DNA from: Polymorphobacter multimanifer
GTDB taxonomy: Bacteria; Pseudomonadota; Alphaproteobacteria; Sphingomonadales; Sphingomonadaceae
DNA: 64,000 bases
Assembly (NCBI RefSeq): GCF_014205635.1
Contig: NZ_JACIIV010000009.1
Span: 1-64,000, forward strand
Direction: 5' to 3'
The translations under genes and the position numbers were made by a program. The notes beneath the pieces are model-generated. The model had not been told where the DNA came from. It did no database searches and saw nothing but the letters and a program-made list of their open reading frames with translations. Positions within the stretch are counted from its first letter, which is position 1. Every line of letters begins with the position of its first letter. This document shows, one piece after another, positions 24,991 to 33,369 of the stretch.

Positions 24991-26216
24991 CCGAGCAATA
25001 TGACGCGATCGTGGTGGGCGGCGGCCCATCGGGAGCCACCGCCGCCAATGACCTGGCGCTCGCCGGCCACAAGGTGATGCTGCTCGACAAGGCCGGGCGC
25101 ATCAAGCCCTGCGGCGGCGCCGTGCCGCCGCGGATGCTCAAGGATTTCGACGTGCCGATCGAGCTCCTGTGCACCACCGCCAATTCGGCGCGGATGATCA
25201 GCCCGAACAACCGCAAGGTGGATATGCCGGTGGGGGAAGGCGGCTTTGTCGGCATGGTCGATCGCGACGTGTTCGATGAATGGCTGCGCGTCCGTGCCTC
25301 GCAGAACGGTGCCACCCGCATCGACGGCACCTTCGAGGCGCTCGAACGCGACTCCGATGGCACCGCCATCATCGCCTATCGCCCCAAGGGCTCGCCGCGC
25401 GGTTCCGAGCCCGTCCGCGTTCGCGCCAAGGTCGTCGTCGGCTGCGATGGCGGCAACAGCGGCGTGGCGCGCGCCACGCTCCCCGAAAGCGACAAGCCCA
25501 ATTTCGTCGCCGCCTATCACGAAGTCATCGAAAGCCCGCCCGAGGGCTTCAACGGCTTCGAAGGCAATCGCTGCGACGTCTTCTACCAGGGCAAGCACTC
25601 GCCCGATTTCTACGCCTGGGTCTTCCCGCACGGGGACAAGACGAGCGTGGGCGTCGGCTCCGCAGTCAAGGGTTTCGAGCTGCGCAAGGCCGTCGCCAAT
25701 CTCCGCGAGGAGCTGGGGATGACCGAGTTCAAGACCGTTCGCGTCGAAGGCGCGCCGATCCCGTTGAAGCCACGCAAGCGCTGGGACAATGGCAAGGATG
25801 TCGTGGTGGCAGGCGATGCCGCCGGCACGGTGGCCCCGGCCTCGGGCGAAGGCATCTATTATGCCATGTATGGTGGCCGCGCTGCTGCCGAGGCTGCCGG
25901 CGAGTTCCTCAGGACCGGCGATCCCAAGGCGCTCAAGATCGCCCGCGCGCGCTTCATGAAGGCGCATGGCCAGGTGTTCTGGGTGCTCGGGATGATGCAG
26001 TGGTTCTGGTACCGCTCGGACAACATGCGCGAGCGCTTCGTCAAGCTGTGCATGGACAAGGACATCCAGCAGCTGACCTGGGAAGCCTATATGAACAAGG
26101 AACTCGCCAAGAAAAAGCCGATGGCGCATGTGAAGATCTTCATCAAGGATACCGGCCAGCTCATCCTCGCCGCCGGCAACGCTGTGCGAAACCTCGGCAA
26201 GCAAAAGGCTGCATGA
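24987..26216 (+). CDS. bchP: Geranylgeranyl reductase
   Basis: A 409-residue FAD flavoprotein that reduces the geranylgeranyl tail of bacteriochlorophyll to phytyl in three steps. The N-terminal dinucleotide fold is intact (YDAIVVGGGPSGATAANDLA, about residues 5-24), followed by the family hallmark GRIKPCGGAVPPRML and later VVAGDAAGTVAPASGEGIYYAM. It overlaps the upstream carrier gene by ATGA. The C-terminal helix-rich tail is of normal length. Confidence 0.96.
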   Translation: MTEQYDAIVVGGGPSGATAANDLALAGHKVMLLDKAGRIKPCGGAVPPRMLKDFDVPIELLCTTANSARMISPNNRKVDMPVGEGGFVGMVDRDVFDEWLRVRASQNGATRIDGTFEALERDSDGTAIIAYRPKGSPRGSEPVRVRAKVVVGCDGGNSGVARATLPESDKPNFVAAYHEVIESPPEGFNGFEGNRCDVFYQGKHSPDFYAWVFPHGDKTSVGVGSAVKGFELRKAVANLREELGMTEFKTVRVEGAPIPLKPRKRWDNGKDVVVAGDAAGTVAPASGEGIYYAMYGGRAAAEAAGEFLRTGDPKALKIARARFMKAHGQVFWVLGMMQWFWYRSDNMRERFVKLCMDKDIQQLTWEAYMNKELAKKKPMAHVKIFIKDTGQLILAAGNAVRNLGKQKAA

Positions 26217-26220
26217 GCGA

Positions 26221-26715
26221 GTGGCAAGTGTAAACCCGGGCCGCTGGGTGCTGCCCGGCCTGATCGCCGCGATCGCTGCCACCCTCACGGCAGCCGTCGG
26301 GGCGACCATCACCCTGCTCGGCCCCTGGTATCGCAGCCTGGAACAGCCGAGCTGGGCGCCCCCCGACATCGCCTTCGGCCCGGCCTGGACCCTCATCTTC
26401 GCGCTCTGCGCCATCTCGGGCACCACCGCCTGGCGCGCCGCCCCCGACCGGGTGAGTGCGGACACCGTGATCGGCCTGTTCGCCATCAACGGCTTCCTCA
26501 ACCTGCTCTGGAGCTTCCTGTTCTTCCGCGTCCAGCGGCCGGACTGGTCGGCAGTCGAAGTCTGGTTCCTCTGGACCTCGATCCTCGTCCTCATCCTCTA
26601 TTGCTGGCGCTTCTCGCGCCTCGCGGCGCTGCTGTTCCTGCCCTATCTCGCCTGGGTGACCTTCGCCGGCGCCCTCAACATCAAGGTGGTGGAATTGAAC
26701 GGCCCATTCGGCTGA
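26221..26715 (+). CDS. tspO: TspO/MBR family tryptophan-rich sensory protein
   Basis: A 164-residue protein with five membrane helices and the conserved PSWAPPDIAFGPAWTLIF and LNLLWSFLFF blocks. TspO binds porphyrins and negatively influences photosynthesis genes in Rhodobacter. The start is a GTG at 26221, 4 nt after bchP, with AAAGG upstream; the ATG overlapping the bchP stop (26213) hits TAA after six codons and cannot be used. It closes the plus-strand photosynthesis operon. Confidence 0.93.
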   Translation: MASVNPGRWVLPGLIAAIAATLTAAVGATITLLGPWYRSLEQPSWAPPDIAFGPAWTLIFALCAISGTTAWRAAPDRVSADTVIGLFAINGFLNLLWSFLFFRVQRPDWSAVEVWFLWTSILVLILYCWRFSRLAALLFLPYLAWVTFAGALNIKVVELNGPFG

Positions 26716-26726
26716 GCCCATGAAAA

Positions 26727-26749
26727 AAGCCCCGGCAAGACCGGGGCTT
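26727..26749 (-). terminator. Intrinsic terminator of the cytochrome c gene
   Basis: A 9-bp perfect stem (AAGCCCCGG / CCGGGGCTT) with a 5-nt loop is followed on the minus strand by T6. It can also act weakly on the plus strand for tspO (CTTCCTTC tail). It separates the two convergent genes. Confidence 0.85.
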
Positions 26750-26770
26750 CCTTCATCCAGGCAGGATCGC

Positions 26771-27277
26771 TCAGGCCTGCGTCTTGAGATAGGCGATCAC
26801 ATCCGCCCGGTCCTGCGGCTTCTTCAGCCCGGCAAACGCCATATAGGTGCCCGGAATCGTCTTCTGCGGCGCTTCGAGATAGGTGAAGAGCTGCTCCTCG
26901 CTCCACACCAGTCCGCTGTTCTTGTTCGCCGGGCTGTACTTGAAGCCCTCGATGCTGCCGGCCGTCCGCCCGATCACCCCGTGCAGCGACGGTCCGACGC
27001 GGTTCACGCCCGGATCGGTCACATGGCAAGCCCGGCACTGGCCGAACACCTTTTCGCCATTGGCAGCGTCACCCGTCAGCGATGCAAAGGCCACGGTCTC
27101 GACAGCCGGCGCTTCGGCAGCAGGCGCCGCCACATCGACAGCGGGTGCCTCAGCAGCCGGTGTCGTGGTCTCGGCAGTCTCGGTCGCCGGCTTGTCGCCG
27201 CCGCCGCAGGCCGAAAGTGCGGTTGCAGCCGCAGCAAGGGCAAGGACGCGAAGCGAGGTACGGTGACTGATCATCAA
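26771..27277 (-). CDS. Lipoprotein class I cytochrome c
   Basis: A 168-residue exported lipoprotein: lipobox LSAC with Cys24, then a 40-residue Ala/Pro/Glu linker containing a repeated PAAEAPAV unit, then a cytochrome c2-like domain with heme motif CRACH (Cys81, Cys84, His85) and axial Met146 (GTYMAFAGL). A tethered cytochrome can shuttle electrons between the bc1 complex and the reaction centre like cytochrome cy; that role is inferred from its place beside the photosynthesis genes. Sphingomonad clusters often have a soluble cycA after hemA; here a lipid-anchored version lies next to tspO on the opposite strand. Confidence 0.88.
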   Translation of the reverse strand: MMISHRTSLRVLALAAAATALSACGGGDKPATETAETTTPAAEAPAVDVAAPAAEAPAVETVAFASLTGDAANGEKVFGQCRACHVTDPGVNRVGPSLHGVIGRTAGSIEGFKYSPANKNSGLVWSEEQLFTYLEAPQKTIPGTYMAFAGLKKPQDRADVIAYLKTQA

Positions 27278-27501
27278 AAAACTCCTGTCGTTTAAACGAG
27301 ATCGATCTCATCTGGTATCGCTTCAACGCTCGAAACGCAACGCGGTTGCTTCCAACGATTGGCTGGAGGGTGCGACATTGTTGCCACACCTTCGCCACGA
27401 GACACGCCATCCCGCATAATTTGTCTGGACAACTTGTCTCAAAAATCCACAATTCCTTCATATCGTCGCTCCGGGGTGGGGCTTGCAGGGGGAAACAGGC
27501 A

Positions 27502-30033
27502 ATGGTTTCGCGGCACATGATTCTGCTTGGCACGGCAGCCCTGCTGCCCTTCTCCAGCCTCCAGGCACAGGAAGTCGCGCAAGAAACGGCGCAGGCAGGG
27601 GGCGGCCTCGACGAGATCATCGTCACCGCCCGCAAGGTGGAAGAAAATCTCGCCACCGCCCCCATCGCCGTCAGCGTCGTGTCGGACAGGTCGATCGCCA
27701 ATCTCGGCCTCACGTCCATCGACGATTTCGCTCGCCAGGCCTCGGGCATCAGCTTCAGCCAGGCCTTCGGCCGCTCGTCAGATCGCCCCGTCATCCGCGG
27801 CCAGTCCAACGTGCTCGCCAACGTCCAGTTCGGCGTCGAGACCGGAGCCGCCTATTTCGTCGACGGCATCTATTATCAGGGCGATCTGCAAGCGTTCGAT
27901 CCCGAGCAGCTCGCCCGCGTCGAGATCGTCAAGGGCCCGCAATCCGCGCTCTACGGGCGCAACACCTATGCCGGCGCCATCAACTTCGTCACCAAGGACC
28001 CGACGAGCACCTGGACTGCCAACATCCGCGCCTCGGCAGCCGAATATGGCGAGTATGTCGCCTCGGGGTCGATCTCCGGACCCATCCTCGGCGATGCCCT
28101 CACCTTCCGCGCCGGCGGTCGCTACTCGGAATATGGCGGCCAGTTCACCAACCAGCTCACCGGCAAGAAAGTCGGGCAGGAGCAGACCAAGATCGGCTAT
28201 CTCACCATCGTCGCCCGCCCGTCGGACGATATCAAGATCCGCCTGCGCGGCGAATATTCGGAGCAGGAGGATGGCCCGCTCGCCCTCTTCCTCACCGGCT
28301 CGGCGCTCAACAACTGCTCGCCCGGCTTCCGCTCCAACGCCTTCCGCCAGGTCGGCGCGCCCTTCTTCAACAATGTCCCCGCCCCGTTCGGCAACACGAT
28401 CGGCGCCACCAACAACAACCAGTATCTCTGCGGTGCCATCACCCCCCAGCCGGACAACATCCGCCTCAACACCGATCCGGTACAGACTCCGTTCGGCGTG
28501 CGCGATGGCACCGCCTTCGATGGCATCCAGAACAAGCAGTTCAACGCGTCCGCCATCGTCGACTGGGATCTCGGCGGCTCGGGCTTCGTGCTCTCGTCGC
28601 TCACCGGCTACCGGAAGCTGCTCAACCGCTTCGGCACCGACTCCGATCATTCGGATGCCTTCTTCTTCTTCGCCGGCGGCCCGCCCCCGGCCGCCACGGT
28701 CGAGCCCACCTTCGCCAACACCAACAAGAAGAACTTCGAGGATTTCAGCCAGGAGCTCCGCCTCGCCACCCCGGTGAACAAGCCCGTTCGCGCCATGGTC
28801 GGCCTCTATTACTACAAGCAGGACTTCGAGACCGTCGATCTCACCTTCGCCAACCCTTTCGATGGTGAGCCGCTCGGCAGCAACCTGAGCCAGGTCGCCA
28901 CCATCGAGAACAAGGCGGTGTTCGGCCTGCTGGCATGGGATCCGCTGCCCGGCCTCACCATCCAGGGCGAGCTGCGCTACCAGGAGGAAACCAAGACGCT
29001 GCTCGACCGCGCCTCGGCCACGTCCTTCTTCTGCGCCGGCGAGCAGGCCAATGCAGCCCAGTTCGGCTTCGCGGGCACCTGCCTGCCCAAGGGCAAATGG
29101 ACCGGCACCGATCCGCGCATCACCATCAACTACACCACGCCCGGCGGCACATTGCTCTATGCCGTCTATGCCCGCGGCCGGAAGCCCGGCGGCTTCAACG
29201 GCACCGGCGGCATCACCGCCAACGAGCCTTTCTATCAGGAGGAGCTGGCCGAAGGCGGCGAAATCGGCATCAAATGGTCCTCGCAGGATCGCAAGGTGAG
29301 CGTCAACGCCACCGCCTACTACAACAAGCTCTCGGGCGTGCAGCTCACCAACTCGATCATCGGCACCACCGGTGGTGCGCTCACCTCGATCGTCACCAAC
29401 ACCGGGGACGCCAGAAACCAGGGTTTCGAGCTCGAGCTCGCCGCCGCCCCGCATCCGGATATCCGCGCCAACATCAACATCTCCTATGTCGATGCCAAAT
29501 TCACCAGCGGTTGCGATGCCGATCTGTTCATCCTCAATTCCGGCGGCCTGCGCGTCAATTTCGACACCCGCAACCCGCCCGCCGCTGCCCTGCCGCTCTG
29601 CGACATCACCGGCAAGCAGCTGCCGCTCGGCTCGAGCTATCAGGTCAACGGCTCGTTCAGCTGGGAGCCGGCGATCACCGAAACCCTCCGCCTCACCACC
29701 AACCTCAACTTCAGCCTCGAAGACAAGAAGTACATCCAGACCGACAATTTCGCTTTCGTGCCCGGCGCCTTCCTTCTCAACGCCCGTATCGGCTTCCGCA
29801 CCGCGAGCGGCATCCAGGTCGTCGCCTTCGGTCGCAACCTGACCAACGAGGACGCCGTGCCGCTCGCCACCCGCTGGTTCGATTACCGCTACGGCTTCGC
29901 CGGCCGCAACATTCCCGCCGGCCAGACCTTCAACGGCGCCCCGGCCGCCGTGGAAACCGGCGCCCCGCGCGCCTTCTTCGCCCCGCTGCGGCGTGGGCGG
30001 ACGTTCGGGGTCGAGACGATCATGCGCTTCTAG
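27502..30033 (+). CDS. TonB-dependent receptor
   Basis: An 843-residue outer-membrane receptor. The ATG at 27502 is chosen because a signal peptide follows (MILLGTAALLPFSSLQAQ) and a GGGGGA stretch precedes it; the frame open back to 27346 has no signal. The TonB box and plug start GGLDEIIVTARKVEENLATAPIAVSVV, with plug landmarks RGQSNVLANVQFGVETG and VEIVKGPQSALYGRNTYAGAINF. The barrel ends FGVETIMRF with a C-terminal Phe. The substrate is unknown. A 224-bp gap upstream, shared with the divergent cytochrome gene, has a TTGTCTGGACAA palindrome at 27421-27432. Confidence 0.9.
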   Translation: MVSRHMILLGTAALLPFSSLQAQEVAQETAQAGGGLDEIIVTARKVEENLATAPIAVSVVSDRSIANLGLTSIDDFARQASGISFSQAFGRSSDRPVIRGQSNVLANVQFGVETGAAYFVDGIYYQGDLQAFDPEQLARVEIVKGPQSALYGRNTYAGAINFVTKDPTSTWTANIRASAAEYGEYVASGSISGPILGDALTFRAGGRYSEYGGQFTNQLTGKKVGQEQTKIGYLTIVARPSDDIKIRLRGEYSEQEDGPLALFLTGSALNNCSPGFRSNAFRQVGAPFFNNVPAPFGNTIGATNNNQYLCGAITPQPDNIRLNTDPVQTPFGVRDGTAFDGIQNKQFNASAIVDWDLGGSGFVLSSLTGYRKLLNRFGTDSDHSDAFFFFAGGPPPAATVEPTFANTNKKNFEDFSQELRLATPVNKPVRAMVGLYYYKQDFETVDLTFANPFDGEPLGSNLSQVATIENKAVFGLLAWDPLPGLTIQGELRYQEETKTLLDRASATSFFCAGEQANAAQFGFAGTCLPKGKWTGTDPRITINYTTPGGTLLYAVYARGRKPGGFNGTGGITANEPFYQEELAEGGEIGIKWSSQDRKVSVNATAYYNKLSGVQLTNSIIGTTGGALTSIVTNTGDARNQGFELELAAAPHPDIRANINISYVDAKFTSGCDADLFILNSGGLRVNFDTRNPPAAALPLCDITGKQLPLGSSYQVNGSFSWEPAITETLRLTTNLNFSLEDKKYIQTDNFAFVPGAFLLNARIGFRTASGIQVVAFGRNLTNEDAVPLATRWFDYRYGFAGRNIPAGQTFNGAPAAVETGAPRAFFAPLRRGRTFGVETIMRF

Positions 30034-30157
30034 CCTCCGGCGGCCGGGGCCTGAGGCCCCGGACCCCGTTAATGGGCTTTCGCACGACTGGACGCGGCTA
30101 TGCTGGCGACGACCGACTCATGGGGTCTGGGGCCAAGGCCCCAGCCGCCGGAGGCTA
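30031..30157. repeat. REP-like inverted pair between convergent genes
   Basis: Two copies of a roughly 37-nt unit face each other across a 49-bp spacer. Each unit reads TAGCCTCCGGCGGC, then a GGGGCC/GGCCCC hairpin, then GACCCC. The left copy begins with the TAG stop of the TonB receptor and the right copy, read on the minus strand, begins with the TAG stop of the DUF1989 gene. The whole can fold into a cruciform or two hairpins and probably ends both transcripts. Confidence 0.85.
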
Positions 30158-30736
30158 GTCTACCCGGTAGTGAATCGGCTTGAAGCTGCCATTGTTCGAT
30201 TGCAGCGCCGAGCACGCCGTCAGGCCGATGATCAGGTCGGTCTCCGCCTCGAGCACGATGCGGTCGCCGGCCTTGCTCAGCGGCGGCAGCACCTTCAGCT
30301 CGCCGGTGGTGCCATCGACCGGCACGTTCATGAACACGTTGAACGCCACCGGAATCCGGTCGGGCTCGATCCCATAGGGCTCGAGCGCCGCCGCCAGATT
30401 GCCGAAGCAGCCTCGATGCGGCGTCTCATCGCCATAGATGATGCGAAACGTGTCGGCCGAGCATGGCGTCAGCAGGAAATCATGCCGCCCCACCGTGTCC
30501 TCGACGATCCGCATCAGCACATTGGAGCGATTGGAATAGAGCGGATCGGGCACGGTCAGGAAAATCCGGCTGAGATAATCGAGCGACCGCCCCGACGAGA
30601 TCACCTCCCTCGTGTCGGCGCGCGAAAAGGCGAGCAGATCGGCCACCTGTTCGCCCATCGGGTCGATCACCGTGAGCCGCTGACCCTTTTCCATCGTGAA
30701 GGCCACCCCGCTGCGAGGCGCAATCTCATGCAGCAT
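30155..30736 (-). CDS. DUF1989 / urea carboxylase-associated family protein
   Basis: A 193-residue cytosolic protein of the family found beside urea/guanidine-degrading carboxylases. Recognisable features are GQRLTVIDPMGEQVADLLAFSRAD, TPCSADTFRIIYGDETPHRGCFGNL (Cys and His pattern) and IPVAFNVFMNVPVDGTTGELKV. The start at 30736 (MLHEIAPRSG) overlaps the upstream gene by 11 nt, so the two are coupled. No urea carboxylase or allophanate hydrolase is present nearby, so the role is open. Confidence 0.82.
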   Translation of the reverse strand: MLHEIAPRSGVAFTMEKGQRLTVIDPMGEQVADLLAFSRADTREVISSGRSLDYLSRIFLTVPDPLYSNRSNVLMRIVEDTVGRHDFLLTPCSADTFRIIYGDETPHRGCFGNLAAALEPYGIEPDRIPVAFNVFMNVPVDGTTGELKVLPPLSKAGDRIVLEAETDLIIGLTACSALQSNNGSFKPIHYRVD

Positions 30737-31430
30737 CGCGCTGCCCGCGCTCGGCACCCGCACCGCGCCCGGCATAGGGGCACTCCCAGTTCGCTTCGAC
30801 CAGCCGGCCGCTGTACTGCGCCGCCTCGGACGCTTCGCCGTGCCGCGCCAGCATCGGATTGATCGAGCCGGCCAGCGCCACATCACGATCGAGAATCGCG
30901 CTGCGCAGCTTCTCGTACCGGTTCTGCGCGCGCAGTTGCTCGAACTGGTCGTGCAGGTTGAACACCAGCGCCGGCCGCGAGAACCGCCGCGCCGGCCGCG
31001 CCGCACCGGGATGCAGCCCGACGACGAAGAACGCCTCGCCGCCGAAACTCAGCGAAAAATGCGGATCGTCGGGGTCATCGCTCACCCGCTCGTCGCGTTC
31101 GGATTCGAGCCACAGCGCATCCTTGTCGGACAGCGACTGCACCCGGTCCCACAACGCCCGCTCGAATGCCGGCTCGTCGAGCACCTCGGGCCCCTCGAAG
31201 ATTACCACCAGCGTCTGGAACAGCACCGGATCGGCCTTGTACCCTTGGGCCAGCGCCACCAGCTCGGGCAGGATGCGCAGGTCGTCCCAGGCCGATGTCA
31301 GGTCGCGCGCCACCAGGATGCGCATCTGATCCTTGGCAAGGGCGGATTTCGCGCCGACACACGGAAATTCCGGCGAGCGAACAAAGCTGCGGAACGCTTC
31401 GGCGAGCGCTTCGTCATTTTCGGGATTCAT
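30726..31430 (-). CDS. YqcI/YcgG (GntA-like) family protein
   Basis: A 234-residue protein with the family signature FRSFVRSPEFPCVGAKSALA at the N-terminus and FSLSFGGEAFFVVGLHPGAARPARRF in the middle. Characterised members include GntA, a heme-dependent N-hydroxylase acting on a guanidine group. The start at 31430 (MNPENDEALAEAF) fits the family; an upstream Met would add about 27 unrelated residues. The 3' end overlaps the DUF1989 gene by 11 nt. Context suggests oxidation of a guanidino or amino compound; this is inference. Confidence 0.78.
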   Translation of the reverse strand: MNPENDEALAEAFRSFVRSPEFPCVGAKSALAKDQMRILVARDLTSAWDDLRILPELVALAQGYKADPVLFQTLVVIFEGPEVLDEPAFERALWDRVQSLSDKDALWLESERDERVSDDPDDPHFSLSFGGEAFFVVGLHPGAARPARRFSRPALVFNLHDQFEQLRAQNRYEKLRSAILDRDVALAGSINPMLARHGEASEAAQYSGRLVEANWECPYAGRGAGAERGQRDAA

Positions 31431-31512
31431 GAACGGGCTCCATTGTTCGGAAAGCCAAACACCCGAGCACCGGAAAATGTTCCCGCGCACCAACGTCGCA
31501 GTCGGGGCCATG

Positions 31513-32139
31513 CTATTCCGGCTTGAGCGCCGCCCCCGCCGCAAAGGGCGCCACCGCCAGCGACACCAGCGAGGCTGCGCCCAGCAGTTGCAGCGCGCCG
31601 GCCTGCTCGGCCCCCACCCCGAAGATCAGCACCGGCAGCGCCAGCGGCAGCACGATCAGCCCCGCCAGCGCGCCGCCGCCACGCAGCCCGGCGGTGAGCG
31701 CCGCTGCCACCACGGCAAGTGCGGCCAGCGCCGGCGTGCCGATCGCCAGCGCCAATGCCAGACGCCAGCCAGCGGCTGCATCGAGGCCGACGAGCACACC
31801 CGCCACCGGAATAGCCAGCAGCAGCGGCACGGCAAAGCCCAGCCAATGCGCCGCGATCCGCGCCGTCACCACCCATTCCATCGCGATGCCGCGCGCAGCG
31901 AGCTGGTCGAGCGTGCCATCCTCCATGTCGGGGGCCAGCAGCGTCTCCACCGGCAAAAGCGCGGCGAGCAGCGCCGACACCCAGAGGATGCCGGGCGCAA
32001 TTCGCGCCAGCAGCCGCGCATCGGGACCGACAGCGAAGGGGAACAGTGCCGCCACCAGCACGAAGAACATCACCGGCATCCACACCGCCGGCGAGCGGGC
32101 GATGAGCGACACGTCACGGCGGAACAGCGTCCAGAGCAT
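31513..32139 (-). CDS. ccmB: Heme exporter subunit CcmB
   Basis: A 208-residue membrane protein with six hydrophobic segments. It begins MLWTLFRRDVSLIARSPAVW, and the family motif MEDGTLDQLAARG follows. It is the permease partner of CcmA in the ABC unit that drives cytochrome c maturation, releasing holo-CcmE. The ATG overlaps the ccmA stop. ccmC, D and E are not adjacent. It would serve c-type cytochromes such as the one at 26771-27277. Confidence 0.92.
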   Translation of the reverse strand: MLWTLFRRDVSLIARSPAVWMPVMFFVLVAALFPFAVGPDARLLARIAPGILWVSALLAALLPVETLLAPDMEDGTLDQLAARGIAMEWVVTARIAAHWLGFAVPLLLAIPVAGVLVGLDAAAGWRLALALAIGTPALAALAVVAAALTAGLRGGGALAGLIVLPLALPVLIFGVGAEQAGALQLLGAASLVSLAVAPFAAGAALKPE

Positions 32140-32708
32140 CAGCCGAGCCGCAGCAGTTGCGGACTTGCCAGGCCGATGTCGCCATGCACCGCCGCCACCA
32201 CCATGCCACCGCCGGCGCGGTGCGCCGCCATCGCTTGCGCCAGCAGCGCCGAAGAGGCCGTGTCGAGCCCGGCGGTCGGCTCGTCGAGAAGCCAGAGCGC
32301 CGCACCGCTCGTCAGCACCCGCGCCAGCCCGGCGCGTCGCCGCTGGCCACTGGAGAGATGCCGGCACGGCACCTCGGCCAACCCGGCCACGTTCATCGCC
32401 GCCATCGCTGCCGGAAGCCGGTCCAGCCCGCCGTCGAGTCGCGCCCAATGCGACAGCTCGGCCCCCAGCGTCATCCGCGGCTTCAGCGCCACCTCATGCC
32501 CGAGGAAGCTGCGCTCCGGCCCGGTGATGCGACCCGCAAAGGGTGGCAGCAACCCGGCGAGCAGCCGCAACAGGCTCGATTTGCCGCTGCCGTTCGGCCC
32601 TTCGAGATGCAGCGCGCCGCCGGGCGCGACCATGAAGTCGACATCCTCGAACAACAGCCGGTCCCCCCGCAGGCACGCCAGCCCCTCCACATGCAATGGT
32701 TCGCTCAC
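32139..32708 (-). CDS. ccmA: Heme exporter ATP-binding protein CcmA
   Basis: A 189-residue ABC ATPase, short as usual for CcmA. Walker A GPNGSGKSS at about residues 37-45, signature LSSGQRRRAGLAR, Walker B LWLLDEPTAGLD, and a C-terminal VHGDIGL (H-loop). It starts an operon with ccmB and is divergent from ispZ across 91 bp (32709-32799), in which no site was recognised. Confidence 0.94.
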   Translation of the reverse strand: MSEPLHVEGLACLRGDRLLFEDVDFMVAPGGALHLEGPNGSGKSSLLRLLAGLLPPFAGRITGPERSFLGHEVALKPRMTLGAELSHWARLDGGLDRLPAAMAAMNVAGLAEVPCRHLSSGQRRRAGLARVLTSGAALWLLDEPTAGLDTASSALLAQAMAAHRAGGGMVVAAVHGDIGLASPQLLRLG

Positions 32709-32799
32709 GGCTCCGGCCTAGCCAAAAATGCGGGGTGTTCCCAGCGTCGTTTTGCAGCCCTTCCTTTCCGGTTCATCCAAACCCCGCTAAAGGGGTGCG

Positions 32800-33369
32800 A
32801 TGCAGAAAATGTCCGGTCCTTTGAAATTCGCCGTCGATCTCGGCCCGTTGCTGGTCTTCTTCATCGCCAACAAGATCGGCGGGCTGTTCGTGGCCACCGC
32901 GGCGGTGATGGTCGCCACCGCGATCGCCATGGCATTCTCCTGGTTCAGGGAGCGCCACATCAGCGTGATGACGATCGTCAGTGCGGTCATCATCACCGTG
33001 TTCGGCGCCCTCACCCTCTGGCTGAAGGACGAGACCTTCATCAAGATGAAGCCCACCCTCATCTACGGCCTGTTCGCAGTGGTGCTCCTCGGCGGGCTGG
33101 CGCGTGGCCGCTCTTACCTCCAGCTGGTGCTGGGCTCGGCAGTCCCCGATCTGCCCGAAGCCATGTGGCGCAAGCTCACCCTCAACTGGGGGCTGTTCTT
33201 CGTCGGCATGATGGGCGTCAACGAAGTCGCCCGCCGCGTCCTCGTCACCGATGATTGGGTCAGCCTCAAGGTCTGGGGGCTTCCGATCGCCACCATCCTG
33301 TTCGCCCTCAGCCAGGCGCGGCTGCTGACGCCGAAGGCTGAAAAAGCCCCGACGCCACCGGAGCATTGA
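32800..33369 (+). CDS. ispZ: Inner-membrane intracellular septation protein (YciB/IspZ)
   Basis: A 189-residue protein with about five or six membrane helices. Family blocks: KFAVDLGPLLVFFIANKIGG, KPTLIYGLFAVVLLGGL, and LTLNWGLFFVGMMGVNEVARR. The AAAGGGG site upstream supports the 32800 ATG (another ATG is at 32809). YciB is involved in envelope and septum integrity. Its last 62 bp overlap the 3' end of the convergent gene at 33308-34057. Confidence 0.92.
   Translation: MQKMSGPLKFAVDLGPLLVFFIANKIGGLFVATAAVMVATAIAMAFSWFRERHISVMTIVSAVIITVFGALTLWLKDETFIKMKPTLIYGLFAVVLLGGLARGRSYLQLVLGSAVPDLPEAMWRKLTLNWGLFFVGMMGVNEVARRVLVTDDWVSLKVWGLPIATILFALSQARLLTPKAEKAPTPPEH

Noticed and set aside
26213-26233. 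ATG overlapping the bchP stop as the tspO start
   Set aside because: That frame stops at TAA after six codons; the GTG at 26221 is needed for the TspO frame.
24396-26594. A 732-codon minus-strand frame opposite the PucC-type gene, bchP and tspO
   Set aside because: It spans three well-identified genes on the other strand and has no recognisable protein motif.
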